Positions 21,480 through 27,949 of a stretch of DNA of 27,949 bases are shown piece by piece (positions within the stretch are counted from its first letter, which is position 1; every line of letters begins with the position of its first letter). The position numbers and the translations under genes are program-made. The stretch comes from Firmicutes bacterium UBA1702 (GTDB taxonomy: Bacteria > Bacillota > Clostridia > Peptostreptococcales > Anaerovoracaceae). The stretch is from positions 1-27,949 of the forward strand of contig DCJK01000001.1 of NCBI GenBank assembly GCA_002320005.1, written 5' to 3'. The notes under the pieces are model-generated. The model searched no databases and was not told the origin of the DNA. It saw nothing but the letters and a program-made list of their open reading frames with translations.

Positions 21480-22477
21480 AACGAATCCTCCTTCTCCGGA
21501 AGCAACGCAATCAGCCTGAATTCCGGTACGCTTTCAATTCTCAATGCTCCGCCCATATTTTCCATGCTGTGTCTAAGCCCAGACAGCCCGCCGCCTTCTG
21601 TAATTTCCTTTTCCGGTCTTCTGCCGTTATTGGTGATGGTGATGCGGTCTTCACCCTTTTCTGTGCCTATCTCCACATACATTTCCGTGCCTTCCGCATG
21701 GCGCACAGTGTTGGTAAGGCATTCACGCATGGCAACAATCATCATATATGCATTTCTCCGGTTTTCCGGCAAACTGCCCTCTATGCTGATGGTCACACCG
21801 ATTTCCGACGCTGAAGATATGAGTTCCTCCAGGGTGTTTTCCAGAGAGACCGAAACGGTTCCATATTGGCTTCTGTCAGCAATCCTTATAATCTGCAGAG
21901 CCTCTTCCCATCGCCTGCAGTTCTTTTTATATTCGTCCGCAGGTGCGTCCTCAATCAGCAGTTTTCGCGAAGCAAGGAGGCATTGTCCTATATCATCATG
22001 GACTTTCATTTTCATGGCAAGAGTTTCTTTTTCACGAACTATTTCATCCATATCGGCATAAAGCCTTCGTGCCCGGGCGTTGGCCTCCTCCAGCGCGCTA
22101 TTTTCTGTCTCCAGTTCTTTGCTTTTATAATACAGCTGTGTCACATCAACAGCTTTTATTTCCGTGTATGTGAATCCCTCTTCATCTGTAATGGTGCTTT
22201 CGGAAAACCTCCAAAGTAAACCGTCCGGAAATCTGAACAGAAGAGTCTCAGGGTCTATCGCTTCCACGTCCGCTCCGGGTGACTGCAGCCCCAGCCGGAG
22301 CTCCGAAATGTGCTGGAGATCTCTTCCGGTAAGCATATGGCACAGCTTGTACATCTGCTTGTTACACAATATTATCATGCCGTTATCTCCTGCGAAACAG
22401 ATGCCTGACGGCAGGTTGTCAAAGCCTTCTTTCACGGCCGTACGGCGCATTCTTACGGATTTCTTTAAAAAACTCAT
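21476..22477 (-). CDS. Soluble sensor histidine kinase (HisKA_3 type)
   Basis: This 333-residue kinase has no membrane helix. An N-terminal PAS-like domain (about 20-115, beginning LPSGICFAGDNGMIILCNKQ) is followed by a coiled coil (about 118-155), the phospho-acceptor region KMKVHDDIGQCLL with H160, and an ATPase domain with N-box Asn256 (RECLTNTVRHAEG), ITNNG and G-box GGGLSGL (295-301). The H-box and partner type are those of NarL/LuxR-linked kinases. It overlaps the genes on both sides by four bases (22474-22477 and 21476-21479). Since it is cytosolic, external input most likely arrives through the 7TM protein encoded just upstream. Confidence 0.9.
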   Translation of the reverse strand: MSFLKKSVRMRRTAVKEGFDNLPSGICFAGDNGMIILCNKQMYKLCHMLTGRDLQHISELRLGLQSPGADVEAIDPETLLFRFPDGLLWRFSESTITDEEGFTYTEIKAVDVTQLYYKSKELETENSALEEANARARRLYADMDEIVREKETLAMKMKVHDDIGQCLLASRKLLIEDAPADEYKKNCRRWEEALQIIRIADRSQYGTVSVSLENTLEELISSASEIGVTISIEGSLPENRRNAYMMIVAMRECLTNTVRHAEGTEMYVEIGTEKGEDRITITNNGRRPEKEITEGGGLSGLRHSMENMGGALRIESVPEFRLIALLPEKEDSL

Positions 22478-24144
22478 GGCCTTTCACCCTCCTTCGGAAC
22501 TGTCAGAGTGCAGTAGCACACGCCTTCATCTTCCTCCACGGACGAGCAAGGGAAAATTTTTTCAAGTTCCCGAAGTTTGTATGTGTACTCAGTCATAATA
22601 GTTATTCTCAATGAGGTTTCGTTTTCTGTCGCTACAACATTCATCTGCGAAATTTTCTCCCACGCACGCTCCAGCGCTGTCTCGAAAAAGTCATAGAACA
22701 TTCCTGCCGTTTTGTCTCCGATTTTGCTCTGAATGGTGTAATTCAGAGCACATGGAATTCCGACCTGTTGAAGGTATGAGATTGATTCTCGCAGGCACAA
22801 TGCCAGTTCCTCGGCTGCCACCTCTCTGCTCTTGTCCGCAAGAAAAACAATATTGCTGCGGCGCTTGATATATGCTCCTATAACGCAGATTCTGCCCTGG
22901 AGCTCACGGGCTTTGTCCTTGTCGTCAGTCTTTTTCAGTTCTTCCAGGAGTTCCATGAGATGCTCTGCAGACGGAGAAATTATTTTCTGCACAGTTTCAA
23001 AAAGACGCTTCTGTTCCTCCAGCCGCCGGTGACGCTGTTTCTGCTTGTTTTCTTCACGAAGCAGAACACCGTATTCCTGCAGTTCTTCACGGGTACTGCT
23101 TAACTCCTCCAGCACAGAGAGGAGTTTAGATACATCCTCCTGCCAGTAAAAATGCCCTTTGTGTATGGGAGCTGAACAGAGCCTTATTCCTCCCTCCAGC
23201 ATAACAGGGTTTTTATCTGCATCCATCAGCAGCTGAGTGCTGACAGTTTGGGAAGCCCTCGAAGAAAGCAGAATCTGATATTTATCATCCGTTATCTGAG
23301 CTTTTACTGTAGAGGCGTCAAAAAGCTGCCGATATCGGGTATTAGACTGAATAAAACGGCATTGTATGCATATTTCCAGATATGCGGCATACGAAAGGCA
23401 GAAGAAAGTTGTCGTATCCCCGGCTATAAATCTGAACCACTCTACACCTGCATAGTAAAGAATGCAGTATAAGAGCAGTACAACTATAGGAATACACGGA
23501 AACATAATTCGCCTGCGGCTCCCCGGTATCCTGCACTTGCCGTAAAGCACCGCCAGCGTCAAAACCGCACATAACAAAATCCATGCGAAAACAATATAAT
23601 ATGCCTTTCCGTATCCGTAGTCTTTGTCTGTCCATACTTCTGCATCCGGCGGAAAAATGAAAACCTTCTGATGCAAATCGTTGGTTATTACCATAAGTAA
23701 AAGCGCCCCTGCCGGAAAGTAAAGAGGTGCAGTGGTTCCAAGGGTAAGCCTGTAACCGTCAGGCCTGCCGATGGACAAGGCGATAAGCACTGCAAGGGTA
23801 GGTATAAAGATCATAGGAAGGTAATACATGTACCATATGTATCTGACAAGGTCCGGATGAGAGGCTACCGGAATAAAATTATATTTAAGAGTCCGCACCA
23901 CAAACCAGAAAACCATCAGTACTGCTGCGGCTGTCATATACCGACGTACCTGGGTCTGAATGATGCGATTGCGCAGAGACAGACCCCACGCTGTAAATAT
24001 GCCTATATAGATAAAAGAACGTGCTACTCCGACCTCATGAGAATAAAAATCGCACATTCCCAGCGCTCTCAGCACATACGCAAAAACGACAAGTGTGACT
24101 GTAACAATCAGCGCGATTCTGGTTCTTCTGTCTGGCTTTGTCAC
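22474..24144 (-). CDS. 7TM sensor with degenerate kinase-like C-terminus
   Basis: This 556-residue protein has seven to eight membrane helices in the first about 262 residues, in the arrangement of the histidine-kinase N-terminal 7TM domain. A PAS-like segment follows (about 270-335), then a coiled coil (about 336-390), and a cytoplasmic domain the size of a kinase core (about 390-556). I find no H-box His in context, no N-box (the place reads FETALERAWEKISQ) and no G-box, so it should not bind ATP or phosphorylate. It starts with GTG (24144), with GGAGG 8 bases upstream, and overlaps the soluble kinase gene by four bases. The simplest model is a membrane receptor that controls the neighbouring kinase. 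Confidence 0.82.
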   Translation of the reverse strand: MTKPDRRTRIALIVTVTLVVFAYVLRALGMCDFYSHEVGVARSFIYIGIFTAWGLSLRNRIIQTQVRRYMTAAAVLMVFWFVVRTLKYNFIPVASHPDLVRYIWYMYYLPMIFIPTLAVLIALSIGRPDGYRLTLGTTAPLYFPAGALLLMVITNDLHQKVFIFPPDAEVWTDKDYGYGKAYYIVFAWILLCAVLTLAVLYGKCRIPGSRRRIMFPCIPIVVLLLYCILYYAGVEWFRFIAGDTTTFFCLSYAAYLEICIQCRFIQSNTRYRQLFDASTVKAQITDDKYQILLSSRASQTVSTQLLMDADKNPVMLEGGIRLCSAPIHKGHFYWQEDVSKLLSVLEELSSTREELQEYGVLLREENKQKQRHRRLEEQKRLFETVQKIISPSAEHLMELLEELKKTDDKDKARELQGRICVIGAYIKRRSNIVFLADKSREVAAEELALCLRESISYLQQVGIPCALNYTIQSKIGDKTAGMFYDFFETALERAWEKISQMNVVATENETSLRITIMTEYTYKLRELEKIFPCSSVEEDEGVCYCTLTVPKEGERP

Positions 24145-24203
24145 AACGCTTACCTCCGCTACTTATTCATGGGACGCCGTTTTCAGGCTAAAAATTATTA
24201 TTT

Positions 24204-24232
24204 ATTATATGTTATTTTTCGACGGATTTCAA
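24204..24232 (-). promoter_or_regulatory. Promoter of the signalling operon
   Basis: TTGAAA (24232-24227) and TATAAT (24209-24204) are 17 bases apart on the minus strand. Transcription would start near 24197, about 53 bases before the GTG start of the 7TM gene. Confidence 0.7.
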
Positions 24233-24293
24233 CTTCTACATACCTTTCGCCGTCAACTCACCATGCTTTGCATCCGGAGTCTTTATGCGACAA

Positions 24294-24319
24294 CGGCCGG
24301 AGAACTGATGCTCCGGCCG
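24294..24319. terminator. GC-rich hairpin after the merR-type gene
   Basis: CGGCCGGAG (24294-24302) pairs with CTCCGGCCG (24311-24319) over 9 bp, 8 bases past the regulator stop. On the minus strand no clean T run follows, so it may be a weak or RNA-protecting 3' hairpin. Confidence 0.5.
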
Positions 24320-24327
24320 CTTAGCGG

Positions 24328-25182
24328 TTATTTTGTTTTTTCCCTTATAGGTATCTGTATCTCCGACAGCCATTCTTCTTCCTCGTCTTTATTCCAGACT
24401 CCGTCAATATAGCTTTCCCTGATTTCACCGGCGATTTCATATCCGTTTTCTTCAATGTACTTCAGAACGATTTCATATGATTCCGAAAAGGTGCTGTAAG
24501 ACCCTTTGTGGTAAATGCAGGCCGCCCGTATTTCAGGAAGATTTTTGAAATGCAGATCTCCTATTTCCTTTCCGGCCTCTACAACAGACTCGCAGATTTC
24601 CACCAGAATGTCCTCGGTTTTGTATCCAGGCTCCGGGTAGCTTGTAAAGCAGTATTCCGGAATGGCACATACACAGCCTGCTTCCTCCATCAGAGCCCCC
24701 ATTTCCGGCATACGGTCAAAGAGGCAGTCATAGGACTCGATTCTTGTCTTCATGGCTGCCACAGTGGTTTCCGGGATTGTTTTAATGAGGACAGGCGCCG
24801 AAAGGCCCTTTTTCATTTTGGAAAGATAGCCGTCCACCATGGCTATCTGCCTTGTGAGCTCAGATATCTTTGCCAGCAGTTCTGACTTTTTCTTCATAAG
24901 TACTGCCTCTTCATCGGCTCCGGAATTGATTCCGGCAATTTCCTCCAAGGTGAATCCGGCCATTTTCAGAGCGGTGATCTGGTGAATTACAGCCATTTGA
25001 GAAAGCACATAATATCGGTACCCGGTTTCCGGATGAATAAATGCCGGTTCCAGCAGGCCCTGCTCCTCATAGAAGCGCAGGGTCTTTACCGTAACATGAT
25101 TCATTGCCGCAAACATGCCGATCTTATAGTATGTGCCGTTGTCTTTTACTTCACATGGCTGGTGTTTCTGTTTCATATCCAT
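24328..25182 (-). CDS. MerR-family regulator with GyrI-like effector domain
   Basis: This 284-residue protein has a MerR DNA-binding domain starting at about residue 17 (YYKIGMFAAMNHVTVKTLRF, then YEEQGLLEPAFIHPETGYRY), a linking helix to about 130, and a C-terminal GyrI-like ligand-binding domain (about 135-284). This is the BmrR/BltR layout of multidrug sensors, in which a lipophilic cation or drug binds the second domain. GGGAG precedes the ATG by 7 bases. It is the last gene of an operon with an ABC exporter, 4 bases behind the permease. The operon promoter has the long spacer and palindrome that MerR activators need, so it probably activates its own exporter. Confidence 0.9.
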   Translation of the reverse strand: MDMKQKHQPCEVKDNGTYYKIGMFAAMNHVTVKTLRFYEEQGLLEPAFIHPETGYRYYVLSQMAVIHQITALKMAGFTLEEIAGINSGADEEAVLMKKKSELLAKISELTRQIAMVDGYLSKMKKGLSAPVLIKTIPETTVAAMKTRIESYDCLFDRMPEMGALMEEAGCVCAIPEYCFTSYPEPGYKTEDILVEICESVVEAGKEIGDLHFKNLPEIRAACIYHKGSYSTFSESYEIVLKYIEENGYEIAGEIRESYIDGVWNKDEEEEWLSEIQIPIREKTK

Positions 25183-25186
25183 AGCG

Positions 25187-25921
25187 CTACTCCCATCTGA
25201 ATGCCTTTACTGCAACTGCACCGCAGATTACGGCAATGGCAGTCAAGATAATAACCGGTACAATCACTTCATTATAGCACCCCATGGAGACCGCTTTCAA
25301 CAGATTGATTCCGGTTCCGAGAGGCATAATATCAGCAACAGCCCTCAGCCCTGCCGGAAAGACCTCAGCCGGAATGGTGGCGCCTGAAAACAGCAGCATA
25401 GGGAAATAGAGTAAGCTGGTAACCACGTTCATAGACTTTGTAGTACGGCACAGACTTGCAACCATAAGCCCTATGGAAAACATGGAAATCATCGTAAGAA
25501 ACCATGCTCCAACATATGCGAAAATATTTCCTGACATTCTGTAGCCAAAAAAGACAACGGCGGCTACAGTTAATATAATGGTTGAGATTACAGCCATTAC
25601 ACCGCTGGCTATGGTATCGCAGGCCAGAAGTCTGGCCGGTGAGCACGGGCTGCAGTACATTCGCTTCAATACTCTCTGAGACCGGTATTCCACTATGGAA
25701 ATAGGTATGCTCATAAATGCGCTGCAGCAGATTCCTACGGTGGAAAGAGCCACATATGAGCTCTGAAGGAAAGTAAGGCCTGAATCTGCCGCTGCCTTAT
25801 TTCCGGCAATTATTGTGATCAGAATCAGAGTGACCAGCGGCATGGCCAGATTAAACACTATCACGTCAGGTGTTCTTAAAAAAAGTTTCTGTTCCACCTG
25901 ATACATTTTTAAAAATCTCAT
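25187..25921 (-). CDS. ABC-2 type permease of a drug-type exporter
   Basis: This 244-residue permease has six membrane helices with the ABC-2 pattern. The N-terminal cytoplasmic segment is followed by EYRSQRVLKRMYCSPCSPAR, the coupling helix region, and later LLYFPMLLFSGATIPAEVFP, which is the characteristic P-rich loop of the DrrB/YadH group. It should dimerise in the membrane and pair with the ATPase whose gene ends at the same base (25921), so the stop and start overlap. The next gene, the MerR regulator, starts 4 bases downstream. The likely cargo is a hydrophobic drug or lipid-like compound, an inference from the regulator type. Confidence 0.9.
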   Translation of the reverse strand: MRFLKMYQVEQKLFLRTPDVIVFNLAMPLVTLILITIIAGNKAAADSGLTFLQSSYVALSTVGICCSAFMSIPISIVEYRSQRVLKRMYCSPCSPARLLACDTIASGVMAVISTIILTVAAVVFFGYRMSGNIFAYVGAWFLTMISMFSIGLMVASLCRTTKSMNVVTSLLYFPMLLFSGATIPAEVFPAGLRAVADIMPLGTGINLLKAVSMGCYNEVIVPVIILTAIAVICGAVAVKAFRWE

Positions 25922-26646
25922 TATAAAAGGTCCTCCTCTCCCATAAAGAACAGATATGCATCCTCCAGATTCTTCTGACCCGAAGCCTCAATCACTTCAC
26001 GGATTGTTCCTTCTGTTACCTTTTTCCCCGACCTGATGATACATATTCTGTCACAAAGTGCTTCTGCCTCCTCCATATAATGGGTGGTAAGAAATATGGT
26101 AAGCCCCTGTTCTTTCAGCTGCTTCAAGGTTTTCCAAACTTCACGCCTTGCCGCAACATCCAGCCCGGTGGTCAGCTCGTCCAGAAAAACTATTTCCGGG
26201 TCTCCGATCAGCGCCAGCACGACAGAAAGTTTCTGCCTTTCTCCGCCGGAAAGTTTTGAGACGAAGTTCTTTTTCAGGGAATCAAGGCCGAACTTCTCCA
26301 GCAGGAGGTGATAGTCTGCCGGGTCTTTGTACAGAGACGCATACTCAACACACGCTTCCTCCACTGTAATATTATTCTGGTATCGGGTATGCTGAAGCTG
26401 CACACCCACTTTCTCAAATACAGCTTTCCTATTTTTGGCGGCATTCATTTCCATTATCCTTGCAGTTCCCTCATCGGGGGTCTTCAATCCCAGAATCAGA
26501 TCAATGGTGGTGCTTTTGCCTGCTCCGTTATGCCCCAGCAGCGCAAAGACTTCGCCTTTCTTCACATCAAAAGACAGATGGTCTACCACCTGGCGTTTTT
26601 CAAAGTATTTAGTAAGATTTCTTACACAGATATATTGTTCCTCCAT
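25921..26646 (-). CDS. ABC exporter ATPase (DrrA/CcmA-like)
   Basis: This 241-residue nucleotide-binding subunit has Walker A GHNGAGKST (38-46), Q-loop in VGVQLQH, signature LSGGERQKL, Walker B IVFLDE and the switch His in TTHYMEEAE. In the D-loop region the usual DEPTTGLD reads DELTTGLD, a Pro to Leu change that is uncommon but probably tolerated. There is no C-terminal extension. AAGGAGG lies 6 bases before the ATG. It is the first gene of the operon with permease and MerR regulator and provides the energy for export. Confidence 0.92.
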   Translation of the reverse strand: MEEQYICVRNLTKYFEKRQVVDHLSFDVKKGEVFALLGHNGAGKSTTIDLILGLKTPDEGTARIMEMNAAKNRKAVFEKVGVQLQHTRYQNNITVEEACVEYASLYKDPADYHLLLEKFGLDSLKKNFVSKLSGGERQKLSVVLALIGDPEIVFLDELTTGLDVAARREVWKTLKQLKEQGLTIFLTTHYMEEAEALCDRICIIRSGKKVTEGTIREVIEASGQKNLEDAYLFFMGEEDLL

Positions 26647-26679
26647 AAAAATTCCTCCTTGCCTTTCTTTTCAAGGAGG

Positions 26680-26711
26680 ATTCTATCACCTCCCCTTAAG
26701 GGGAGAGTCAA
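26680..26711 (-). promoter_or_regulatory. MerR-type promoter with palindromic operator
   Basis: On the minus strand TTGACT (26711-26706) and TAGAAT (26685-26680) are separated by 20 bases, longer than the normal 17. The spacer holds a perfect 16-bp palindrome CTCCCCTTAAGGGGAG (26690-26705). Long spacers with a central palindrome are the hallmark of MerR-activated promoters, and the GACTCTCCCCT half resembles BmrR/Mta operators as I remember them. Confidence 0.8.
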
Positions 26712-26880
26712 GGCTGTTTTTTATTTTTTTCATAACGCAAAGCGGCTCAGATTTGCGATGGGCGTCCTCATGCTGATCCGCGTAACGCTGCCGCCATCCG
26801 ATAACAGAGCCGATTGAATGCATGAAACCACCGTATTGCCACAGTGCCTGACATTTTTCACATCAACAGGTTCCGGTCTC

Positions 26881-26910
26881 TTGAATTTTTTTCAGAGCTT
26901 GTGATATAAT
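26881..26910 (+). promoter_or_regulatory. Promoter with extended -10, no adjacent gene
   Basis: TTGAAT (26881-26886) and TATAAT (26905-26910) are 18 bases apart, with TGA immediately before the -10 (an extended element). The nearest plus-strand gene starts 430 bases later. Confidence 0.55.
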
Positions 26911-27016
26911 GCTTCCAAATTTAAACGGGCTGCGGCACTTGTGACACCTCGGGGCTGCACAGCACGAGCATATCCGCTTGCTTTCACCATGCCGGACTTT
27001 GGCCATAATCCTTTAG

Positions 27017-27145
27017 ACAGACATATTGCGTATTTTTGAAAATTTCAGATGGGTAAAGTTTCTACACGATAATGGAGTTCGTTTTTTAACCGATGGGTAT
27101 AAGTCGGAGAATTACGATAAAATCCTTGCAGAAGCAGAGGCTTAG
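27017..27145 (+). pseudogene. Possible 3' remnant of a degraded gene
   Basis: Between stops at 27014-27016 and 27143-27145 a 42-codon frame reads with protein-like composition (ILRIFENFRWVKFLHDNGVR, then DGYKSENYDKILAEAEA). It looks like the end of a soluble helical protein. No start codon with a ribosome binding site precedes it, and I do not recognise the family. It may be the tail of a gene whose front was lost. Confidence 0.3.
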
Positions 27146-27340
27146 GACAAAGCCTTTGGCATCCATTCCCCTCCTTTGGAAACAACATTGGGAATATGAA
27201 AAATTCTCATCAGCAGTGCATCCGGCATCACACGTGTTATTTTGTTCTTCGAAAAGTAAAATCTGAGTAACATCCTCATCAGGGTAAACCGTTCTTGTTA
27301 CGGACCCGATGCAGGAAATATTTTAAAAAGGAGAATTGAT

Positions 27341-27703
27341 ATGACTTACAAAATTCTTATCTGTGATCACATGAATTCTTATCGCATGATGGCGCGCGAA
27401 GCACTTAAAAACAGTGAATATTGCGTTATCGCTGAAACAGATAACGGCAAAGAGGCAATAGAGCTTTATGCGGAACATCATCCGGATCTGGTTCTTCTTA
27501 GCATTACTATGCCTAAGATGGATGGCATAACCATCCTGAAAAAGATTCTGGAAATAGATAAAGAAGCCATTGTGGTAATGCATGCAGCACTTGGACAGCA
27601 AGCACAGGCTGACAAATGCATAAAGCGTGGAGCCAAAGGCGTCGTCTTTAAGCCATATCCCTCTAAACGGCTACTTGAAGCTTTGAAAAATGCGCTTTCC
27701 TGA
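27341..27703 (+). CDS. Stand-alone CheY-like receiver lacking the phospho-acceptor Asp
   Basis: This 120-residue single receiver domain is clearly related to CheY-type proteins: ILICD near the start, HPDLVLL, ITMPKMDG, ALGQQ and VFKPY. The residue expected to be the phosphorylated Asp is Ser54 (LVLLSITMP), the second acidic-pocket residue is His10 (CDH), and the usual Ser/Thr of the switch is Ala82 (MHAALGQQ). Only D9 and K104 of the active site remain. It therefore cannot be phosphorylated in the ordinary way and is a pseudo-receiver, perhaps locked in one state or acting as a binding partner. AAAGGAG lies 8 bases upstream of the ATG, so it looks translated. No kinase is adjacent. Confidence 0.87.
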   Translation: MTYKILICDHMNSYRMMAREALKNSEYCVIAETDNGKEAIELYAEHHPDLVLLSITMPKMDGITILKKILEIDKEAIVVMHAALGQQAQADKCIKRGAKGVVFKPYPSKRLLEALKNALS

Positions 27704-27785
27704 CATTTTTTGTATGCTTATATGCCTGTCGGAAGCAGCACATTGCTTCTGCGAGGCAGCCCAATGGCAGACAGCTAGCGATGGC

Positions 27786-27823
27786 ATGGTTCCTTTGTCA
27801 GTGAAACTAATCCAAAGAACCAT
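27786..27823. repeat. Hairpin downstream of the pseudo-receiver gene
   Basis: ATGGTTCCTTTG (27786-27797) pairs with CAAAGAACCAT (27813-27823), 11 bp with one bulged base and a 15-base loop. There is no T run, so it is not a classic terminator. A smaller hairpin GAAGCA/TGCTTC (27732-27737 with 27744-27749) precedes it. No gene is seen between 27704 and the window end. Confidence 0.4.
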
Positions 27824-27949
27824 AGGCGTATAAGTCTTGTGTCGCAAATGATTCTTCAAAGAAATACCATATGATAAATGTTAAGGTGACTGATGAATAA
27901 TCATCCGTATCATAATTTTTAATGCAATCATAACTACCGGCTCAGCCGG

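Larger units (their letters stand above)
26712..27340. other. Long gene-poor region
   Basis: About 630 bases without a complete gene. It contains a CGCAAA/TTTGCG inverted repeat (26736-26741 with 26752-26757), one good plus-strand promoter (26881-26910) and a short open remnant (27017-27145). The 110 bases after the promoter are GC-richer than the flanks and could encode an RNA. I looked for SRP RNA, tmRNA, 6S and RNase P core motifs and did not recognise any. Confidence 0.45.

Noticed and set aside
26653..26680. TCCTCCTTG and CAAGGAGGA inverted repeat that would hide the ribosome binding site of the ABC ATPase gene
   Set aside because: The upstream arm lies between the -10 box and the expected transcription start, so most of it should not be in the message from that promoter. 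It would matter only with a start further upstream.
27671..27859. 62-codon minus-strand frame near the window end
   Set aside because: It overlaps the end of the pseudo-receiver gene, has no ribosome binding site and has unnatural composition.
27937..27949. CCGGC/GCCGG hairpin at the window edge
   Set aside because: Only five base pairs and cut by the end of the window, so it cannot be interpreted.
1..27949. CRISPR array, tRNA or rRNA genes, transposase or integrase
   Set aside because: No regularly spaced repeats, no cloverleaf-like or rRNA-like segments and no recombinase motifs were seen on either strand.

Overview
The window looks like a chromosomal stretch from an anaerobic Firmicute of the class Clostridia (Eubacteriales). 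I infer this from moderate GC with AT-rich intergenic spaces, strong AGGAGG-type ribosome binding sites, sigma-A promoters of the TTGACA/TATAAT type, sortase-anchored surface proteins, a DUF3169 protein beside an XRE regulator, and 7TM histidine-kinase-type sensors. I cannot name the species. There is no rRNA, tRNA or CRISPR array that I can see.

Layout. 1-3580: two exported proteins of unknown function and a small membrane protein (minus strand), divergent from an ECF sigma factor and its membrane-anchored partner (plus strand). 3669-5947: phosphodiesterase, D-serine dehydratase and a CzrA-type metal-sensing ArsR repressor, co-directional. 5956-7281: a frameshifted flavodoxin divergent from an HxlR regulator and a hot-dog thioesterase. 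7331-12328 (minus): one operon of XRE regulator, DUF3169 membrane protein, Nat-type ABC exporter (ATPase plus two permeases) and nitroreductase. 12412-14664 (minus): Zn/Cd/Pb P-type ATPase with its metal-binding HMA domain as a separate small gene, behind a consensus promoter with an ArsR-type operator in its spacer. 14674-18004 (minus): XRE regulator, short-chain dehydrogenase and CPA2 cation/proton antiporter. 18005-20842: a patch with accessory character, holding hairpins, an oriT-like sequence without a relaxase, matching hairpin-tipped inverted repeats around a YbaK-type deacylase, a sortase-anchored SpaA-type surface protein and the decayed remnant of a second one. 20853-24232 (minus): three overlapping signalling genes (7TM pseudo-kinase-like sensor, soluble histidine kinase, LuxR-type regulator). 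24294-26711 (minus): ABC exporter with a MerR/GyrI regulator behind a MerR-type 20-bp-spacer promoter. 26712-27949: a long gene-poor stretch with one promoter-like site and a short open remnant, then a receiver-only protein that has lost its phospho-acceptor Asp.

How it works together. Most of the window is envelope and stress physiology: two exporters with their own regulators, a metal efflux pump, an ion antiporter and one signalling cascade. Four places need exactly one inserted base to restore a reading frame: the exported protein at 1789-1795, the flavodoxin near 6138, hxlR at 6511-6517 and the surface-protein remnant near 20597. Two are A7 runs directly after a well-placed ATG. Either the sequence carries single-base undercalls or these are genuine slippage/decay events. 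I cannot tell which from one sequence.

The best candidates for something undescribed are the orphan oriT-like site with its flanking repeats, the twin ATG-A7 starts, the degenerate receiver and the overlapping three-gene signalling module.
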